Assembly (NCBI RefSeq): GCF_965363235.1
Contig: NC_134839.1
Coordinates: forward strand, 75,603,410-75,667,409
DNA from: Mytilus galloprovincialis
Taxonomy: Eukaryota > Mollusca > Bivalvia > Mytilida > Mytilidae
Direction of reading: 5' to 3'
Length of the DNA: 64,000 bases
A program made the position numbers and the translations under genes. Of this stretch, positions 11,591 to 25,497 are shown piece after piece; positions within the stretch are counted from its first letter, which is position 1, and each line of letters begins with the position of its first letter. A model generated the notes under the pieces. The model ran no database searches, was not told the origin of the DNA, and saw only the letters and a program-made list of their open reading frames with translations.

Positions 11591-14210
11591 ATAGTTTAAA
11601 CAATATTTTATATTTTCAAAGGTGCACATAATACAATAGAAAAACAGGGATTCGGTCCCATAGGAACTGATATAAATCCGCCTCACTTTAAAAAAATGAC
11701 AAAATAAGGAACATATAATGTAATTTAAAACTCAAATTACATGTTTATTACTTGACTTAATTTCAAACCTAACCGGGCTTTGTCAGCTGAATCGAATGTT
11801 TTTATTTTTGGTACTGGAAGACGGACTTGTGTCCGACAGTCGACCAAATTTCTATAAAGATACAAGAAAGTATACGTATATATATACCCTGTATCCTGCT
11901 TCTATTGGAAACGAACAGTTACATTAAAATCATTGTTTACTTTGCAATTTACTTAGGGGTCCAATTTAAATAGTGTTGATTTTATTGAAATTTAACGTTG
12001 GTAAAATAAAGGTATTTGGGACTTACTGTTACGACTGTGTGAACGGTAAACTGCACCAATTATTCAAACATTTAATATGCCCATATCGTTTAAAAAATCA
12101 TTTGACAGGACAGACACACCATACTTTCTTTTAGAAATTATTACGTGGTTTAGAAACAATCACTTAAGCCAGTCGGTAAATTATAACTAAGAATAAATTC
12201 ATCATAGATACTAGGATTAAGTTTTGTATTTACGCCATATCACATATGTTACACCTTGGCATATTTATATACTAGCTTTTTCAAAAAGACATTTTTTTAA
12301 ATCCGTGTACTTAACCGTTTTGATTCCCCAAACATGTACAACTGGTCAATTGCACTTTAGTGTGATATATTATCGTACATTGGCAAAACAACAACCATCG
12401 CATAAACAAGAATACCGAATCGAAGGTTAGTTCAAATCGTAAAGTCCCTTAATAAAGCTCAAACACATCAAACAAATGGAAAACAACTGTTCTATTCCAG
12501 AATTGGCACAAGCATATTCATGTAGAAAATGGTGGATTAAACATGGTTTTAATCTAGCGTAAACATTGACTTGTATTACAGTCGCATACAATTTTATCAT
12601 ATTAACAACATATGAACAAAACAAACAGGCATAGGCGGTAAAAAGACCAAAAATAGGGGTACAGCAACTCTATATAAACCAGAAAATATGTCAACAAAGA
12701 AAACCATTTAATAAAAATTAGTCTTTTTTGTCGAAAAAAAAGTATAATAACAAAAATACCGAACTACAAGAAAAATTCAAATCGCAATGTCCCTCATCGA
12801 GAAGCAAAATCAAAAGCCTAAACACATTAAAAGAGCAGAAAACAACTTTCATATTCATGACTTGTTAAGGCATTTTTGTATGTGAATAAAACCTAGTTTT
12901 AATGGCTAGTAAAACCTCTGACTTGTATAACAGTCGTATAGCAGAATGAAATGAACACTATTTTTGTCCTCTCATTAACTTCGCGCCACCCATTCAAAAA
13001 GTACAGAGGAAGATGACTTTTATTAACAAATTGCGATACAGTTGTCTTCTAGAATTGAAAAAAAAAGTAAAAACACAAAAATAGTGAAAGAGTAAGTCCT
13101 TTTGTTGAACATTAGTTTCTATGTATGTTGGAGTTTATTAGTTGCACTTCAGTGTTCCTGTTGTTACTTTGTTTTACTCTTACAGTTAATGTGTTTCCTT
13201 CTATTTAAGTTTGAAGCCGGATTTGTTTTTTCTCTCAATCGATTTATAACTATTGAACGCCGGTGTACTACTGTTGCATTTATATAGTGGAGATAATAAT
13301 TGTACAAAGCAATCTAAAGCAAGACATTTAACTAATAAAATGAATAAAGACAACAGAAGTATACCACGGTTCGATAGTCATAAATATTCATGCCGTTAGG
13401 CTCAAAACTAGTATAATACTCAGGGACAGGACAAGTCCACCAGCAATAATTCCGATCCGAGATTGATGAATAAAGGTAATAATGGTAAACTTTTAATCAA
13501 TAGTCATGGGTATATATGATGTTGGTCTAACGGACTTGTACCTTTTTTGTTGATTATATTACTGATTATGTTTTTTTCTTTTATCTTGTTCTCTCTTTTT
13601 ACTTAAGTTTTTGCATTTATACAATGGAGTGGCAGAATATACCAAAAGATTATTCAAATTCATCAGTGGAAAACGAGCCGAAAATGCCATGGCGCAAAAT
13701 ATAAGAAAAACAACAGTCTTTACAAAAAAAAAAAAACACAGAAAACTAAAGAAAGCATAGACCAGCATGAACAAATGTTAGGTATTGCATCAGACTGATA
13801 ATAAAGAAACTATTGCAATTATTGCAAAATTAAGTTTTGGTTTTATCATATTTCATAATTATGGGAATTGTATATTAAAAAAAAAAGTTAAACATAGGTT
13901 TCTTGTTATTGTTTTTGACTTTTTTGGTTAAGAATCATCACAATTGGCAATAACTTCTATTGAAGTCAACTGAAATGTCAACCTTGTTGATAAGTTTTCA
14001 GTTCTTTTCTCTATTATAATTTTCGTTGTTACAATTTTCATAACCTTCTATAGTAATGACCAAATAATGATCAACATCAACATGATCAAAGGATAATAAC
14101 TTTTTGAAAGAGTCAAGAGATGATTTCTGCCATTTTTATAATTTCCTGTTTACATTTTTCTTTGTCAGTATTGAGCATATTGACAAACCATCCTTCCAAA
14201 TTTTAAAGCT
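11591..14210. other. Repeat-rich intergenic region
   Basis: Contains two copies of the 'cacatcaaacaaatggaaaac' family (about 12420-12680 and 12720-12960), a related piece at about 13090-13290 shared with 54900-54990, and AT-rich unique sequence. No supported gene. Confidence 0.5.
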
Positions 14211-14212
14211 TT

Positions 14213-14443
14213 GTGGCAAATAATCTCAATAAAGCAGTTTTCAAAAAGATTTTTGAAGTTCATGCGCTTCCCTCATTTTCGTTTTCCGCCTCGATTGTTT
14301 TATATGCAGGGATGCCATTCTCCGGAAATTGTCACCAAGGAATTTTATGCGAAGATGTTCGCGAACTTGGTCAACAGCCAATCATCAGCAGAAGCAGATA
14401 CGATGTCTACAGATTGACCCACAATGATCCAAGCCGGGCCTAA
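14213..14443 (+). other. Unassigned 76-codon open frame beside the Harbinger remnant
   Basis: Open from a GTG to TAA, with higher GC than its surroundings and a second overlapping open frame (14211-14417). The middle part reads A-G-M-P-F-S-G-N-C-H-Q-G-I-L-C. I do not recognise it. It may be a fragment of the neighbouring transposon or an orphan exon; a 'tatatgcag' just before GGATGCC could act as an acceptor. Confidence 0.3.
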
Positions 14444-14749
14444 TACGAAGGTAAGACAAAGAGAGGAATTTGTATTACCATGTGTACCTACATGACCACA
14501 CGATCGTTGTATTGAGAGTGTGATGCTTTCGATTTGTGACTTTTAAATACCGGTAAATTACTGTTGTCGTTATTTATCAATCTATGCAGGGAGGTGTCAA
14601 GTCAATAGACTATATTAAAGTAGTTTTCAATGAAATTTAAAAAAAAACAATTATTACTCCATAAATACTTTTACTTGATTTACAATACATTATGTGAAAA
14701 TACGTTGTTTATCATCACAATGTACTGTCCCTGCCTTGTGAGAATAATT

Positions 14750-15610
14750 ACAAGATTATTTCGTCATGCCACTTCTCCTGGGTTCCAGTGTTCATTTTCC
14801 TTTCATGGTGAACAACCTTTAGTTCTTTGCCATTTCTCCATCGCCCTGGAAAGACATTCCTGTTCTGGTCCTCCAAGTCTAACAGATTGTCGATGGTCGC
14901 TAGATGTCGCAGTCAGGTCAGATTGCTAATGATCATTTAAGTTGTGATGACTTTTTCTGCATGTATCTGGCTTCTGTTCCATATTCAGCAGCAAAACTCG
15001 GAAGTCCTCCACTACACGCCTGGTTCTGTAGAGTATGTTATTAAATAGCGTCTCATTTTGCTTTTTTACTTTAAAACAAGTTAATCAGCGGTTTATTGAT
15101 TTAAAAAGCAGTGTTCCATACTATTCAAAATTGGATAGGAATGTCGTCGCTAAGAAAACACTTCTCTTTAAGTAGATTGAATATGTTGTTAGAAATTTCC
15201 AGGCTTTCCGTCATATCTGACCCACTGTATAAACTGGAATCGTTTTTGAAATTGCCAAAGCCGATATTCCAAAGACAGGCTACCGCAACATGTTTGCCAT
15301 ACAACAAGTGTGGAAAATTCTGTCTCTTGTGATTCAACAATGGCGGTCCATTCCTCGGTTTTAGCAGGAAATTAAATCACCCTAGCAGTAAACCCTGCTT
15401 TGATGGTATTGCAGCCTATATAAATGATAAGGTAGATATTGTTTGAAATCACTCTGAAGTTGTAGAACCTGGCTAGATATTTGTACTACAGGCCAGATTT
15501 CGTATGAATAGAGTAAAAAAAAAGCTTGAGACCAGGAGGAAAATGTTTTCTGTCTTTTTCTAATTTGCCTGCTATCCTTCGCATGACTTCTTCATAGAGG
15601 CACCTGCGAT
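14750..15610 (-). pseudogene. Decayed PIF/Harbinger-type transposase
   Basis: The minus strand carries an ordered series of fragments in changing frames. Near 15.61-15.49 kb is L-Y-E-E-V-M-R-R-I-A-G-K-L. At 15340-15125 is K-H-V-A-V-A-C-L-W-N-I-G followed by Y-S-G-S-D-M-T-E-S. At about 15020-14940 is R-R-V-V-E-D-F-R-V-L-L-L-N-M-E-Q-K-P-D-T. At about 14920-14750 is N-V-F-P-G-R-W-R-N-G-K-E-L. The order and the patterns 'KH.A..CPWNxGS', 'RRVVE..F..L' and 'N.(I/F)PG.WR.G' match my memory of Harbinger nucleases. Stops, frameshifts and gaps (for example between WNIG and FKN) make it non-functional. Confidence 0.6.
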
Positions 15611-17200
15611 GTTTTTAATAGTTTTGGAAGCCCTCCTTATTTTTTGTTTTCATCTACTTTAGTGCTGTAGTAGCTCTATCGTTCTCTTCATTTCCTGATC
15701 TATATAAACTTTAATTTCCTTGGAAAATTAAAAGAAAAAAGTAAAAAGTACATTAGAAAATGTTAGAAAAGCAAATAGCAATAACAAGACATGACAACAT
15801 TATATATATTTGTATACCTCTAAGAGGAATTGGTGGGCATGTACGATTTTCTCATCATGTTTCACCTTTTTGTCGTTTGTCAGATGTTGTACTTCCAATG
15901 GTATAAACCTAAACTGAAATGAGTAACCGTAGGTATAAATAAATTCAACCGTTAAAGAACAATTTCTTAAGGTTATGAACCTGTGGCTTCAGTAAATGTT
16001 CAATGCAAAAACAAATTGAATAAATATATGTTTGTTTTGTTTAGAAAGTATAATTCCTCGTGTTGTATTAAAAAAGGGGAACAAAAGATACCAGAGGAAC
16101 AGTCAAATTGAAATAGTGTGAATGAAAGCTGACTTAAGGTTGATAAGATGACAATCAATGAGTGCGTGAATAATTGTCATTACTGTCCACTCAGTTGTAT
16201 AGCGGGTCAAAAAGGCTCAAATAAGTAAAATGGACTCTGTTTTACATATTTGTTTTTTCTTTTTTTTTTTTTATATATAAATAAGGCTGTTAGTTATCTC
16301 GTTTAACTTGTTTTACATTGTCTTATAGCTTTTATAGCTGACTATGTGGTATGGGCTTTGCTCATAGTTGAAGGCCGTACGATGACCTATAGTTGTTAAT
16401 GTCTGTGTCATTTTGGTCTCTTGTGGACAGTTGTCTCATTGGCAATCATACCACATCTTCTTTTTTTTTTTTATCTATTCGGGCTTCTTATATTTTATTA
16501 CCACTGCACGTAATTGTAAAAACCTACAACATACACAACAATAAAAAATACACATTACATAGAGAGCACATAACAACATAAAAATAAATATAGTTAAAGG
16601 GGAATAAATAAAATATATTCCAATCTAATATTTCTCAATCTTATATTGAAAAAAGTAAAATAACAGAAATACCGACCTTTTAGGGAAATTCAAAAAGTCC
16701 TTCATAAAATGACAAAGTCAAAAGCTCAAACACATCTAACGAATGGAAAACAACTGTCATATTCCGGGGAGAGTACACATATTTTCTAATGTATACAAGG
16801 TAGAATTAAGCATGGTTTCATAGCTAGCTACACCTTTTCTATCTTGTATGACACTCGCACTGAATTCCATTCTATTGACAACAATTCTTTTCCAGCAGAT
16901 ATATATTCAGATATGATGAATAAGATACAAGTTAATCGAATAATTCGTGCGCTATTGGAGCAGTTAAGGTCATATTTTATATAATTTAGAAAGTTAAACA
17001 TGCTCTTTAACATCGAACTTTATTTGGCCTTTTAACATTTTTCTATTCGAGCGTCACTGATTAGTGCTTGGTAGACGAAACTTGCGTCAATCGTAAATAT
17101 AAGATTTCAATCCTGGTATCTGATAAGTTAATATGCATATTTTCTTTCATATTTTTCTTTTCCAATACGAATGAACATAGGGTCTGTATATTGATTATGT
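15611..17200. other. Repeat-rich intergenic region
   Basis: Holds an inverse copy of the dispersed repeat (16280-16480, ending '...ggcaatcataccacatcttc', also at 58784-58815), another 'aaacacatctaacgaatgg' copy (about 16640-16870) and a '...ttgcgtcaatcgtaaat...' repeat end at about 17030-17130. No gene is seen. Confidence 0.5.
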
Positions 17201-20200
17201 TGTATTAACTCATAATCCTAGTACCTTTGATAACTATTTTATTTTTAACAAACGGAGAAGTTAAGATTTGAAACACTCAATATTTTTTTTTTTCATTTAT
17301 AATTGTTTTGTTTTGGTAAACTTTGATAACATTCCTAATGAAAATTCAGTTATTAGTCTTTTTAGTGTGTCTTGCTCATCTACTGCCTGGATATCATATA
17401 TCCTAAATATCTTGATCATAATTGTAAAGATAGCTTTATGTGATCAACTCATTTTATCACTTTTTACCGTTTCCCTCTATGCATCAAGTGGCATTGCACT
17501 TTGAAAACACTAAATTGAATATAAAGTACATTCAGTAAGAATTTTTTGTCTGACATGAAAATACGTTCCTCAACATCCCACTGCTACATTAACACACACA
17601 TTCCTTATCACTTTTTTTACGAAATAATTATATATTTATTTTTTTTAAGAAAGACCAATATTGCAAATATATATATTACAATTAGCATATTTAGAGTACG
17701 TCGACAAATCGCTGATTGATAATTCATCATTGATGAAGGCTTGGCAACTGTCGCTAGTATTCAATCGGACAAAGGTTTCGTACGGTGTTGCTGGAAAAAA
17801 ATTGTTATTTTTTTAAGGCACTTTTGTTTTCCGTATCAACTTTAAAGAATCAAGCACTTTTATGTTGAAGTTTTGGACCACTAATTCAAAATAATTTTGG
17901 TTTCAACATCGAGCTTTGTAACCTCGGAGAAAAAGTTGAGTTGACACAACTTATAAAAACTAAAGACCGAGTAAAACCACCTTTACAAAAAGGGGTAATC
18001 TCGGGAGCTCAAGGAGCAGATCTTTCTGTACAAACAATAACCATCGGTATGCTCATGTAAGTACAAACCTGGTGATAACCAAATAATGGTAGGTCTAATT
18101 TGGGAAAAATTAGTACATAATTATGGTTATGACGAGTTTGGCATATCCGTCGTCATCTATGCACAGATATTCCCTAACGGTCAACAAACTGGTGAAAACG
18201 TTCGTACAAACAAACATACTGATGAGTCTTATGTAGACGAAACGCGCGTCTGGCGTACTAAATTATAATCCTGGTACCTTTGATAACTATCATACAATTT
18301 CGGGAGGATGATTTAAACTTCACCACTTGGAACGCTTGGTTTAATAATTTCTTTATGAGCAAAAACAATCTATCAAGGAAATCATGATTTGAAACGCAAG
18401 CCATGGAATAACTTATCAACTAGGAGATATATACTCCACATGCAGACGCTGCTGGAATGATAGAACCTAAAGCAAATATTGTTGTAAATGTTGTCGTATA
18501 CGTTCAGTGCCTTCACCTGTATAGTTCATGCTTTGTCAAATAGAAATGGACCATCATCATAATAAAAAAAAGAGTAAAATTTAAAGGTTCCATGTTGACT
18601 TCCCACAAAGATGTTTAAGCATGCCTCAAACCATGAATCAGTAACCCTGTGGCTGCTGATGGTTTCTGTTTTCCATGGGTGTTTTTCTATTATTGTTGAA
18701 GCATCAAAATGGCTATTGGTTTTTATTTTTTAAATGGTTTCATAATAGGTTATTTCAGGCTTTTTATAGCTTACCTTTTGATTTGGCATGTGGTGACTTT
18801 TCTATTGTTCTAATTTGCTTTCATTATGTTTATTACGGATAGTTGTGTCCTAAGCAACAAAACTACATCTCTTTACTTCAATGTTACTAATAAACAAACA
18901 TACGCAAACCCAGATATAATTCGGCTAAACGAATCACAGATGCCAACCGTATAGCTGTCAATTCACATATAAATAATAACACTGTCAAATGTACTGATGA
19001 AACACTACTCGATACCTAAATGAATCGCAGGTGCCGACCGTTTAGATGTCAATTCACATATAAATAATAACACACTCAAATGTACTGTTAAACACTACTC
19101 GATACCCTAAACAAAATGTAATTACTTTTGACATTCGGCTATATCAAACTCACATTCATGTGAACTTAAAATGAAAAAGTCTCATCAAACCCTTTGTAAG
19201 TCGAACCTTTTTTATGCTAAAACAATTTTTTGCGGTCTACATTTTAACTTGTAACCATTGGTATAACATGTTTTGTGTAGTGTAAAATGCACCTAGGATA
19301 TTAAGCACAACAAGGGATTTACGCACTCCATAAATTAACTTTGATAATTTAGAATCATAACCTTCTCAGATATATCCTTTGTCGAGTTAAAGGATTCATT
19401 TATAAATATACACCAACTTAGTATCGCTGTTGTATATTTTTTGGTTAACAAATGGGTGCTGAGTTACGGAGTTACATTTAAATATGTCTACTGCTTTTTG
19501 TTGTCGTTTTTATGGTAAAACAATTGTAATGTATTTTGAATTAGATGCTTAATTCTGTCTCTCATATTGACGGATTGATTGATAAGTTGATTGATTGATT
19601 GATTGATTGCGCGATTGATTGTTGGTCTTACCCGCTACTATTAATCAATAAAGGCTGTATCGTTCCAGAGATGTTTTAAATGTGGAGAATGAGTATGCAA
19701 AGTAACGGTACTCAATAAGATTATATGAACGGATGCCACTAGTGGATCATGATCTTTTTACCTTCACAAAGTACTTGAGATTACTGCCAGTTGATTTTTG
19801 TGTCCATGTTGCGCCATTATTAGTTTTCAAACGGTTTTATCATTGCGTTTTAGTTTTTTTCTTGGACTTCTGAGTGATAACCCACCATGTTGTGAGGAAC
19901 ATATTGGTATATGTATGTTTGTTTTTAATAGTAAGTCACACAGTATATTGAAATCTACAACACAAACTCGCAACGGAAAATATTGGTTGATAAACTACTG
20001 TATTAAGTCGAATGCTAAGATATATGATAAAAATGGTCATGTAATTTTCAATCATAATATACAGATAGTTAACATACACAATTAGACCCTGAATGCATGG
20101 TCGATGAGACCAGCTCATTTTCGTTTTAAAGCAACCATCATCCAATAAAATTTGTATAAGTAAGTAGATCTATGTTTGTCTACACTAGAATTATAGTGTT

Positions 20201-20250
20201 TACATTGTTTCCTGATAATGGAAAGATGTTTGATTTTCTCGAAAGAAGAA
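17200..20250. other. Downstream flank of copy B, shared with copy C
   Basis: Segments around 17560-17640, 18420-18540 and 18930-19110 resemble 41220-41300, 41320-41440 and 42140-42250 beyond copy C exon 5, so the duplicated unit extends at least 3 kb past the gene. At 18930-19105 a unit of about 90 bases is itself tandemly doubled ('...gtcaattcacatataaataataacac...'). A repeat end with 'cgcgcgtctggcgtac' lies at 18210-18290. Confidence 0.5.
19573..19621. repeat. (TTGA)n microsatellite
   Basis: About ten tetranucleotide units with a 'gcgc' interruption. Confidence 0.85.
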
Positions 20251-20839
20251 CTAAACATTGTTTTTTAAACCGCGCATATTTGTGGAAGAGCGTGGTTGTG
20301 GTCTCAAGATATCACTCATTGTCGAGTTTGCTCGACTCAATGTTGGTCTTTGATTCCCACTTGACAAAAAATCTAAACTGAAGTCCGCTTTTGTAATTTC
20401 CCCTCTTCTTTGGTTATCCGCTGAAAATTCTATTATAGCATTCGTTGATCTGCCCATTCCTCTATTTAATTCTACAGAAACCAACGTGTTATTCTCTTTC
20501 GTAACATACATGAAGAAAAGAAATGGATGATTTTTTATATCAGGTTTGAGTCCTCAACAACCAGTTGGCCGAATTCGAATCCGTTGATGCGGAGGTAGTA
20601 AAATATCCAAAGATTTGAAAACTAGTTTGTGTTCCTTTTTTTTAGCAATTATGTCAACTAAATTTCCCTGCATACAACATTCAGCTTTAAAATATAAAGT
20701 TGTATTATCTTTCGAGGTATAGAATAATAAAACTTTGCACACCTTTCGATTTCCGTAAAATAAATCCAGTTCGTTTTTTAACGTTTCTGCCAAATTTTCA
20801 TTATCCTTCTGTCCACGTTTAATTGCAACTAACGCTCCT
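20251..20839 (-). pseudogene. Copy B exon 5 with in-frame TGA
   Basis: 589 bases, the same length as copy C exon 5. It reads GALVAIKRGQK... to RIRPTGC, meets TGA at 20554-20556, then stays open in the same frame (GLKPDIKNHPFLFFMYV...) to a terminal TAG at 20251-20253. The two halves look like separate ORFs but are one exon. Confidence 0.8.
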
Positions 20840-23576
20840 CTGCAAAACACCAATAATACGTAATTATATACATTTCAAAAGTTAAGGAACGACTATTATC
20901 TTTTTTCTGTCTATGAAAGAAATAACACCAAACACGTGTTCTCCACTGTATAACACGCGTAGGGGTTATGTAAAAGTGTGCACCATAATTGTCTTATGTT
21001 ATTATGAATAGACAGTAAGTTTTTTTTGATAAATGCAAAATTAAGGAGTAAATCATGAAAGAGAAACGTTGATGGCGTCACGATCACGTGACACATTTGT
21101 ATCTATGAGCTGATAGACAAAACATATAAAAACAGAAGACATCCACATAACATGCATAAGGATTATTTATGAATAATACAGTTGAATTCCTATAAGATAG
21201 TTTTCTCGTTTTATGCATAACTAGGTTGATCCAAAAGCGGTTTATACGTAGAGAAAACTAAATTTACGGAATTATGAATATAAAAGTGCTTCTTGTAAAC
21301 GTGCATCGTGCTGTCTTTGTTAACAGTCTGTTGATCTTTATTTGTGTTAAGTTATATAGGATGGTAGTGGTCGAGTTTATAACCATTGATAAAAAGATAC
21401 AAATTGGCAATCAAAAGTTGTATGGTAAAATACAACAAAAAAAAAACAGTACAATATGTATTCAATCATTTAAAAGTTGCCATATATATCTTTTAACTTT
21501 CCATCTACTACAATTATCTTTTTTCGTCCATGTAAATATGTTTCGGGATATGGAAAAACGATAAACTAAACAAAAAAGAAAAAATCAAACTCAAGACGTT
21601 ATTATTCGTAATGCGGGAAAATGATAAACCCTTAATATTTAATTGAAGGTATGTGTGATAGGCCTTTCAAGTAAGATATTTTGCAACTTACTAATATGTT
21701 GTTTATAAAAATATTGTATTGAATACCTTTAGCTTGAAACTTTTATTTAACATTTCCCAAACACAATTATGTCATCTAGGTCATTTTGATCAAATATAAA
21801 TTACAAAACACACCAAACATTAAATTAAGTGAATACAAATATTTTTTTCTGAAAGTTTAGTTTTTTGTAATTTTACTTTTTACAACTAACGATTGTTTTG
21901 TAAATAAAGGCAACAGTAGTATACTTCTGTTCAAAACTCGTTAATCGATGGACAAAAAACAAAATCCGGGTAACAAACTGAAACTGAGGGAAACGCATTA
22001 AATATAAGAGGAAAACAACGACACAACATTAAAATGTAACACACACACACACACCTTATTTTACGACAGTTGTATCGTTAAGTAAGTTTGGTAAATACGG
22101 GTCTGCATAAGAATCAGACGGTAGTTAAAAAATCACAAACAAAAACCTGCTCAAATTTACGTTGTAGTTCAAGTTAAAAATGTATAATGGTTCAAGATAT
22201 TCCGGTTAAAAAAATATAATTTGTTTGAATTTTCGCTAGAAATTATCATTTATGGGAAGCTGTCTAAATCATATTGAGGGTAACTTTAAAATAGAATGGT
22301 AATGAAGGCGTTTTGTTTTTTGTCTTGTAATAATTATTCTTCTAAACTGCACGGTTCTTACAAAGACTGGCATTTTAAATATATCTTGTGAAGGTAGGTC
22401 AATATGAAGAACAAGAAACTAGAAGGTCACTGGAAAAAAAGTTTCTCGATTTGATGCCAATGTTACTTTACAACCAAACGGATGCAGTTATTACCAGGAT
22501 TCCTTACGAATAAGGGCAGGATGCGGAGAAAACCGAGGTGCACTTAAAATTCATCAATCAATAAAATAAAAACGACGGAAATAAAAACAGCGTACACAAA
22601 ACATTTATATAAATACTGAAATACACCAAATTATATGTTTCACGAGTGTTACAAAACCAAAGATTCTCCACGAAATTCAGCGATTAATTTGACAGGAACT
22701 TTTGACAAATCCGCAAAAGTTTATACTGTTATGCCGCAAAATGGATAAGTATATGTTAATTTACTCCATAAGGCAATCTATTCCTATCTCTACGTGGTAT
22801 TAGCATTATGTATATTTTAAGACTTAACTACAACGTAGACATATATTCATGTGTAGTAAATTAGAGGGACAAAACTCTTATGAAACAGACAAAAATGTAT
22901 TTACTATGTTCGATACGGATTAAACTTGAGACTTAAAGACGGCCTCGAGCTCTGATGAGGGTTTACTTTGGAATATTTTTGAACAAACATATCAAATGTA
23001 CGTAGTGTCAGTTTAGAAAAATTTATGCCATCTCATAAATTAGTGGGTTTAAAGTCATTTTATAAACATCCTACGAGTTATTCACCATACGACCCTACCA
23101 GAAGGTCAACTTTTGAAAATGAGCAATTAAATATATAATACTAGTACGAGCATCAATTTTCAAATCAAGTTGTTTAATTTTTATCCGCCTAATTCGAAAA
23201 TCAGTCACAAAAATTTTTTTTGTTGAATATAAACTAAATCATTTTTTTGTTCGTTTAAACAAATTTTTTTTATCAAAAATCCTCTGAAAGGGGTTTAATT
23301 AAAGCAACGGTATGCAGAGGAGAGATACTTATTAAACACCTATCTAAAAATCTAGTTATACCTGCCTTATTTAAGTAAAGTATATAACACTATATATGTT
23401 CTAACCTTCTTACTACCTTTGTGCAACTGATGAAAAATGAATGAAATGCATTGTTTGCCTCATAACAATAACATTTAATATGCCATTTCATACCTACTTT
23501 CAGTTTACCATTTCCTGAACATGGTTGTTTATGATGTTACTTGAAAATGCATCGTTCACATAATGAATATAATTAC
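20840..23576 (-). other. Copy B intron 4, enlarged by repeats
   Basis: 2.7 kb against 0.85 kb in copy C. It contains a repeat at 21901-22060 ('ggcaacagtagtata...ggtaacaaactgaaactgag') that recurs at 41520-41680, ending in a (CA)n run at 22039-22054. A stretch near 22380 ('aatatgaagaacaagaaac') also occurs in copy C intron 4 near 43090. Confidence 0.55.
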
Positions 23577-23857
23577 CCATCATAACCATCCAATTTTCCA
23601 GTAAATCTCCCAGCTGTCACCTTTTCTGTTATTGTATCTAGAATAGAAGGTTTGTCGTCTTGGTAGCCGACAACCTTAACATCGAACTCCTCAAAATTAG
23701 ATCCGTTTTCTTCATTACAACTGAGTGTTCCAAATAAATGTAAAGGCTTTTTGAATTGTGATTTTTCATAATTTAATCTGATTTTGTCGCTGACAGATGC
23801 CACCAACGTTTTGGAATTTAACGATTGCTTTGCATATTCCTGGTCAGGTCTTTGTAT
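23577..23857 (-). pseudogene. Copy B exon 4
   Basis: 281 open bases, acceptor CTACAG|ATA and donor GG|GTAATT, beginning IQRPDQEYAKQSLNSK. It is the same length and phase as in copies A and C. Confidence 0.78.
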
Positions 23858-23955
23858 CTGTAGAAAAAATCAAATATAAAAAGATGCATTCGGTTACTAC
23901 CTGCTGCAATGACAACATTGCATTCAATTTTAATAGGTAAACCATATAACAATTA

Positions 23956-23969
23956 CTCTCTCTCTCTCT
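23956..23969. repeat. (CT)n microsatellite
   Basis: Seven CT units in copy B intron 3. Confidence 0.8.
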
Positions 23970-24849
23970 GCATGAAACTTATGTGAATAATCCTTACTGA
24001 TGCAAAGATTTTCAATGTTACTTGCAATAATAGATAAATAGATATTTTTGAATAGAAACTTATGTGTATATGTTTTGTTAACTCTCTATAATAATCATCC
24101 GTTAGTTTTACCAAACAGTTATCCATTTCCATAACAAAAAACAATACATCAGCCTATTGTTTCTGCTTAAACTTGTTTTGTTACATTGCTTCTTAAGGTA
24201 GTTCAGGGGTATACCGCCATCTTGAATTGTACAATCACAGTAAATAATTGGTCTAGTTCTTTGCCCAAATCTGCAAATTTATAAGCAGATTTGCAATTTA
24301 TTGGTTTTACTGTTTATCTTTATATAGAAAACTTAACTTTGTTATTCATTGGATTATCGAAGATGTTATAATAAATTAACAATTATTTGTGCTTTTAGAA
24401 TAAATTGTTTAAATAAGCCATTTAAGGGGATATAACTCTTTAAGTACAAAACTTAAACTGGGCATACACGGAAATATTAATTTTTTACTTGTAGCTAGAG
24501 AACAAGTTCGGTGACACCATTTTTTTCTTTTTATTTTCTTAAAATACATTATAAAACCTATCGTCTTATTTTTTTAATCTAAAACTTCTGTCTCATAGAT
24601 TTCTTCTTATGCACCTAAAAGTGATTTATTATGAATAATCTAAGCAAATATTGGCAATTTTGAGCGACTCGTACCTTGAAAAATAGCTAGGTGACCCATA
24701 CTTTGATCATTGTTTTCAATCACAATTATCAACTTATAATTGTGCATTGATACTTACGAGTGCCGAATTTTTTCACATAGATGGCTTTCGGCTGTTTTCT
24801 GCTCTTTTGTCGGGTTGTTGTCTCTTTGGCACATTCCCCATTTAATTCT

Positions 24850-25270
24850 CAATTGTATGTACATGTAATCATTAATTATACATACTATCATTGTATATTT
24901 AGTACTGTCATTCTATTGTTTTCAGTCTTCCTCATTTAGAGAATAAATTTACAGTAGTGTAAAAATGGTACTTGGTCAACAGTTAGTGTGTAAAATTCGT
25001 GAACATTATTTTAAAGTGAAACAAACTAAATAGATTGTATTCAATTTATAAATTGTTTTCACGTACATGTACATGAACTTAAAACATATAAGTAAAAATG
25101 AATGGTTTTGTTTATCTTTCTTTCCTTTTATTATTTGGTGTCGTCTTGAAATTTATCCATTGCATACAATTTACAAGGGTTTTCTATATGCTTGTCTATT
25201 TGTTGTTAGGTACAAAACAATATAGCGTTATTAATATCTTCTTACGAGGAACCGATTGATTAAAATATTA
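24850..25270 (-). other. Copy B intron 3 segment shared with copy A
   Basis: Colinear with 2930-3350 of copy A (for example 'gagaataaatttacag.agtg' and 'atttatccattgcatacaa'), showing that introns were duplicated with the exons. Confidence 0.5.
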
Positions 25271-25317
25271 ATCTTTAATTAAATACAATGTGTATTGTAT
25301 ATATTGATATAATATAC

Positions 25318-25497
25318 CGAATATTTAACAGTTTGTTCTTTATCCACACTTCCTTTATCAAACTGTAAAACTAGCCGACCATCTTTACTGGTAGATATAG
25401 TTGTTCCAAGAGGGTGTACAATATTTGTCATCACCGTTGGGCCACAAATTATCCCAAAACTAGTCATTCGATCGCAGGAAAATTCGACATATCCATT
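25318..25497 (-). pseudogene. Copy B exon 3 with mutated acceptor
   Basis: 60 open codons equivalent to copy A exon 3 (NGYVEFSCDRM...). The expected acceptor AG just before AAT is AT in this copy. The donor TCG|GTATAT is kept. Confidence 0.75.
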
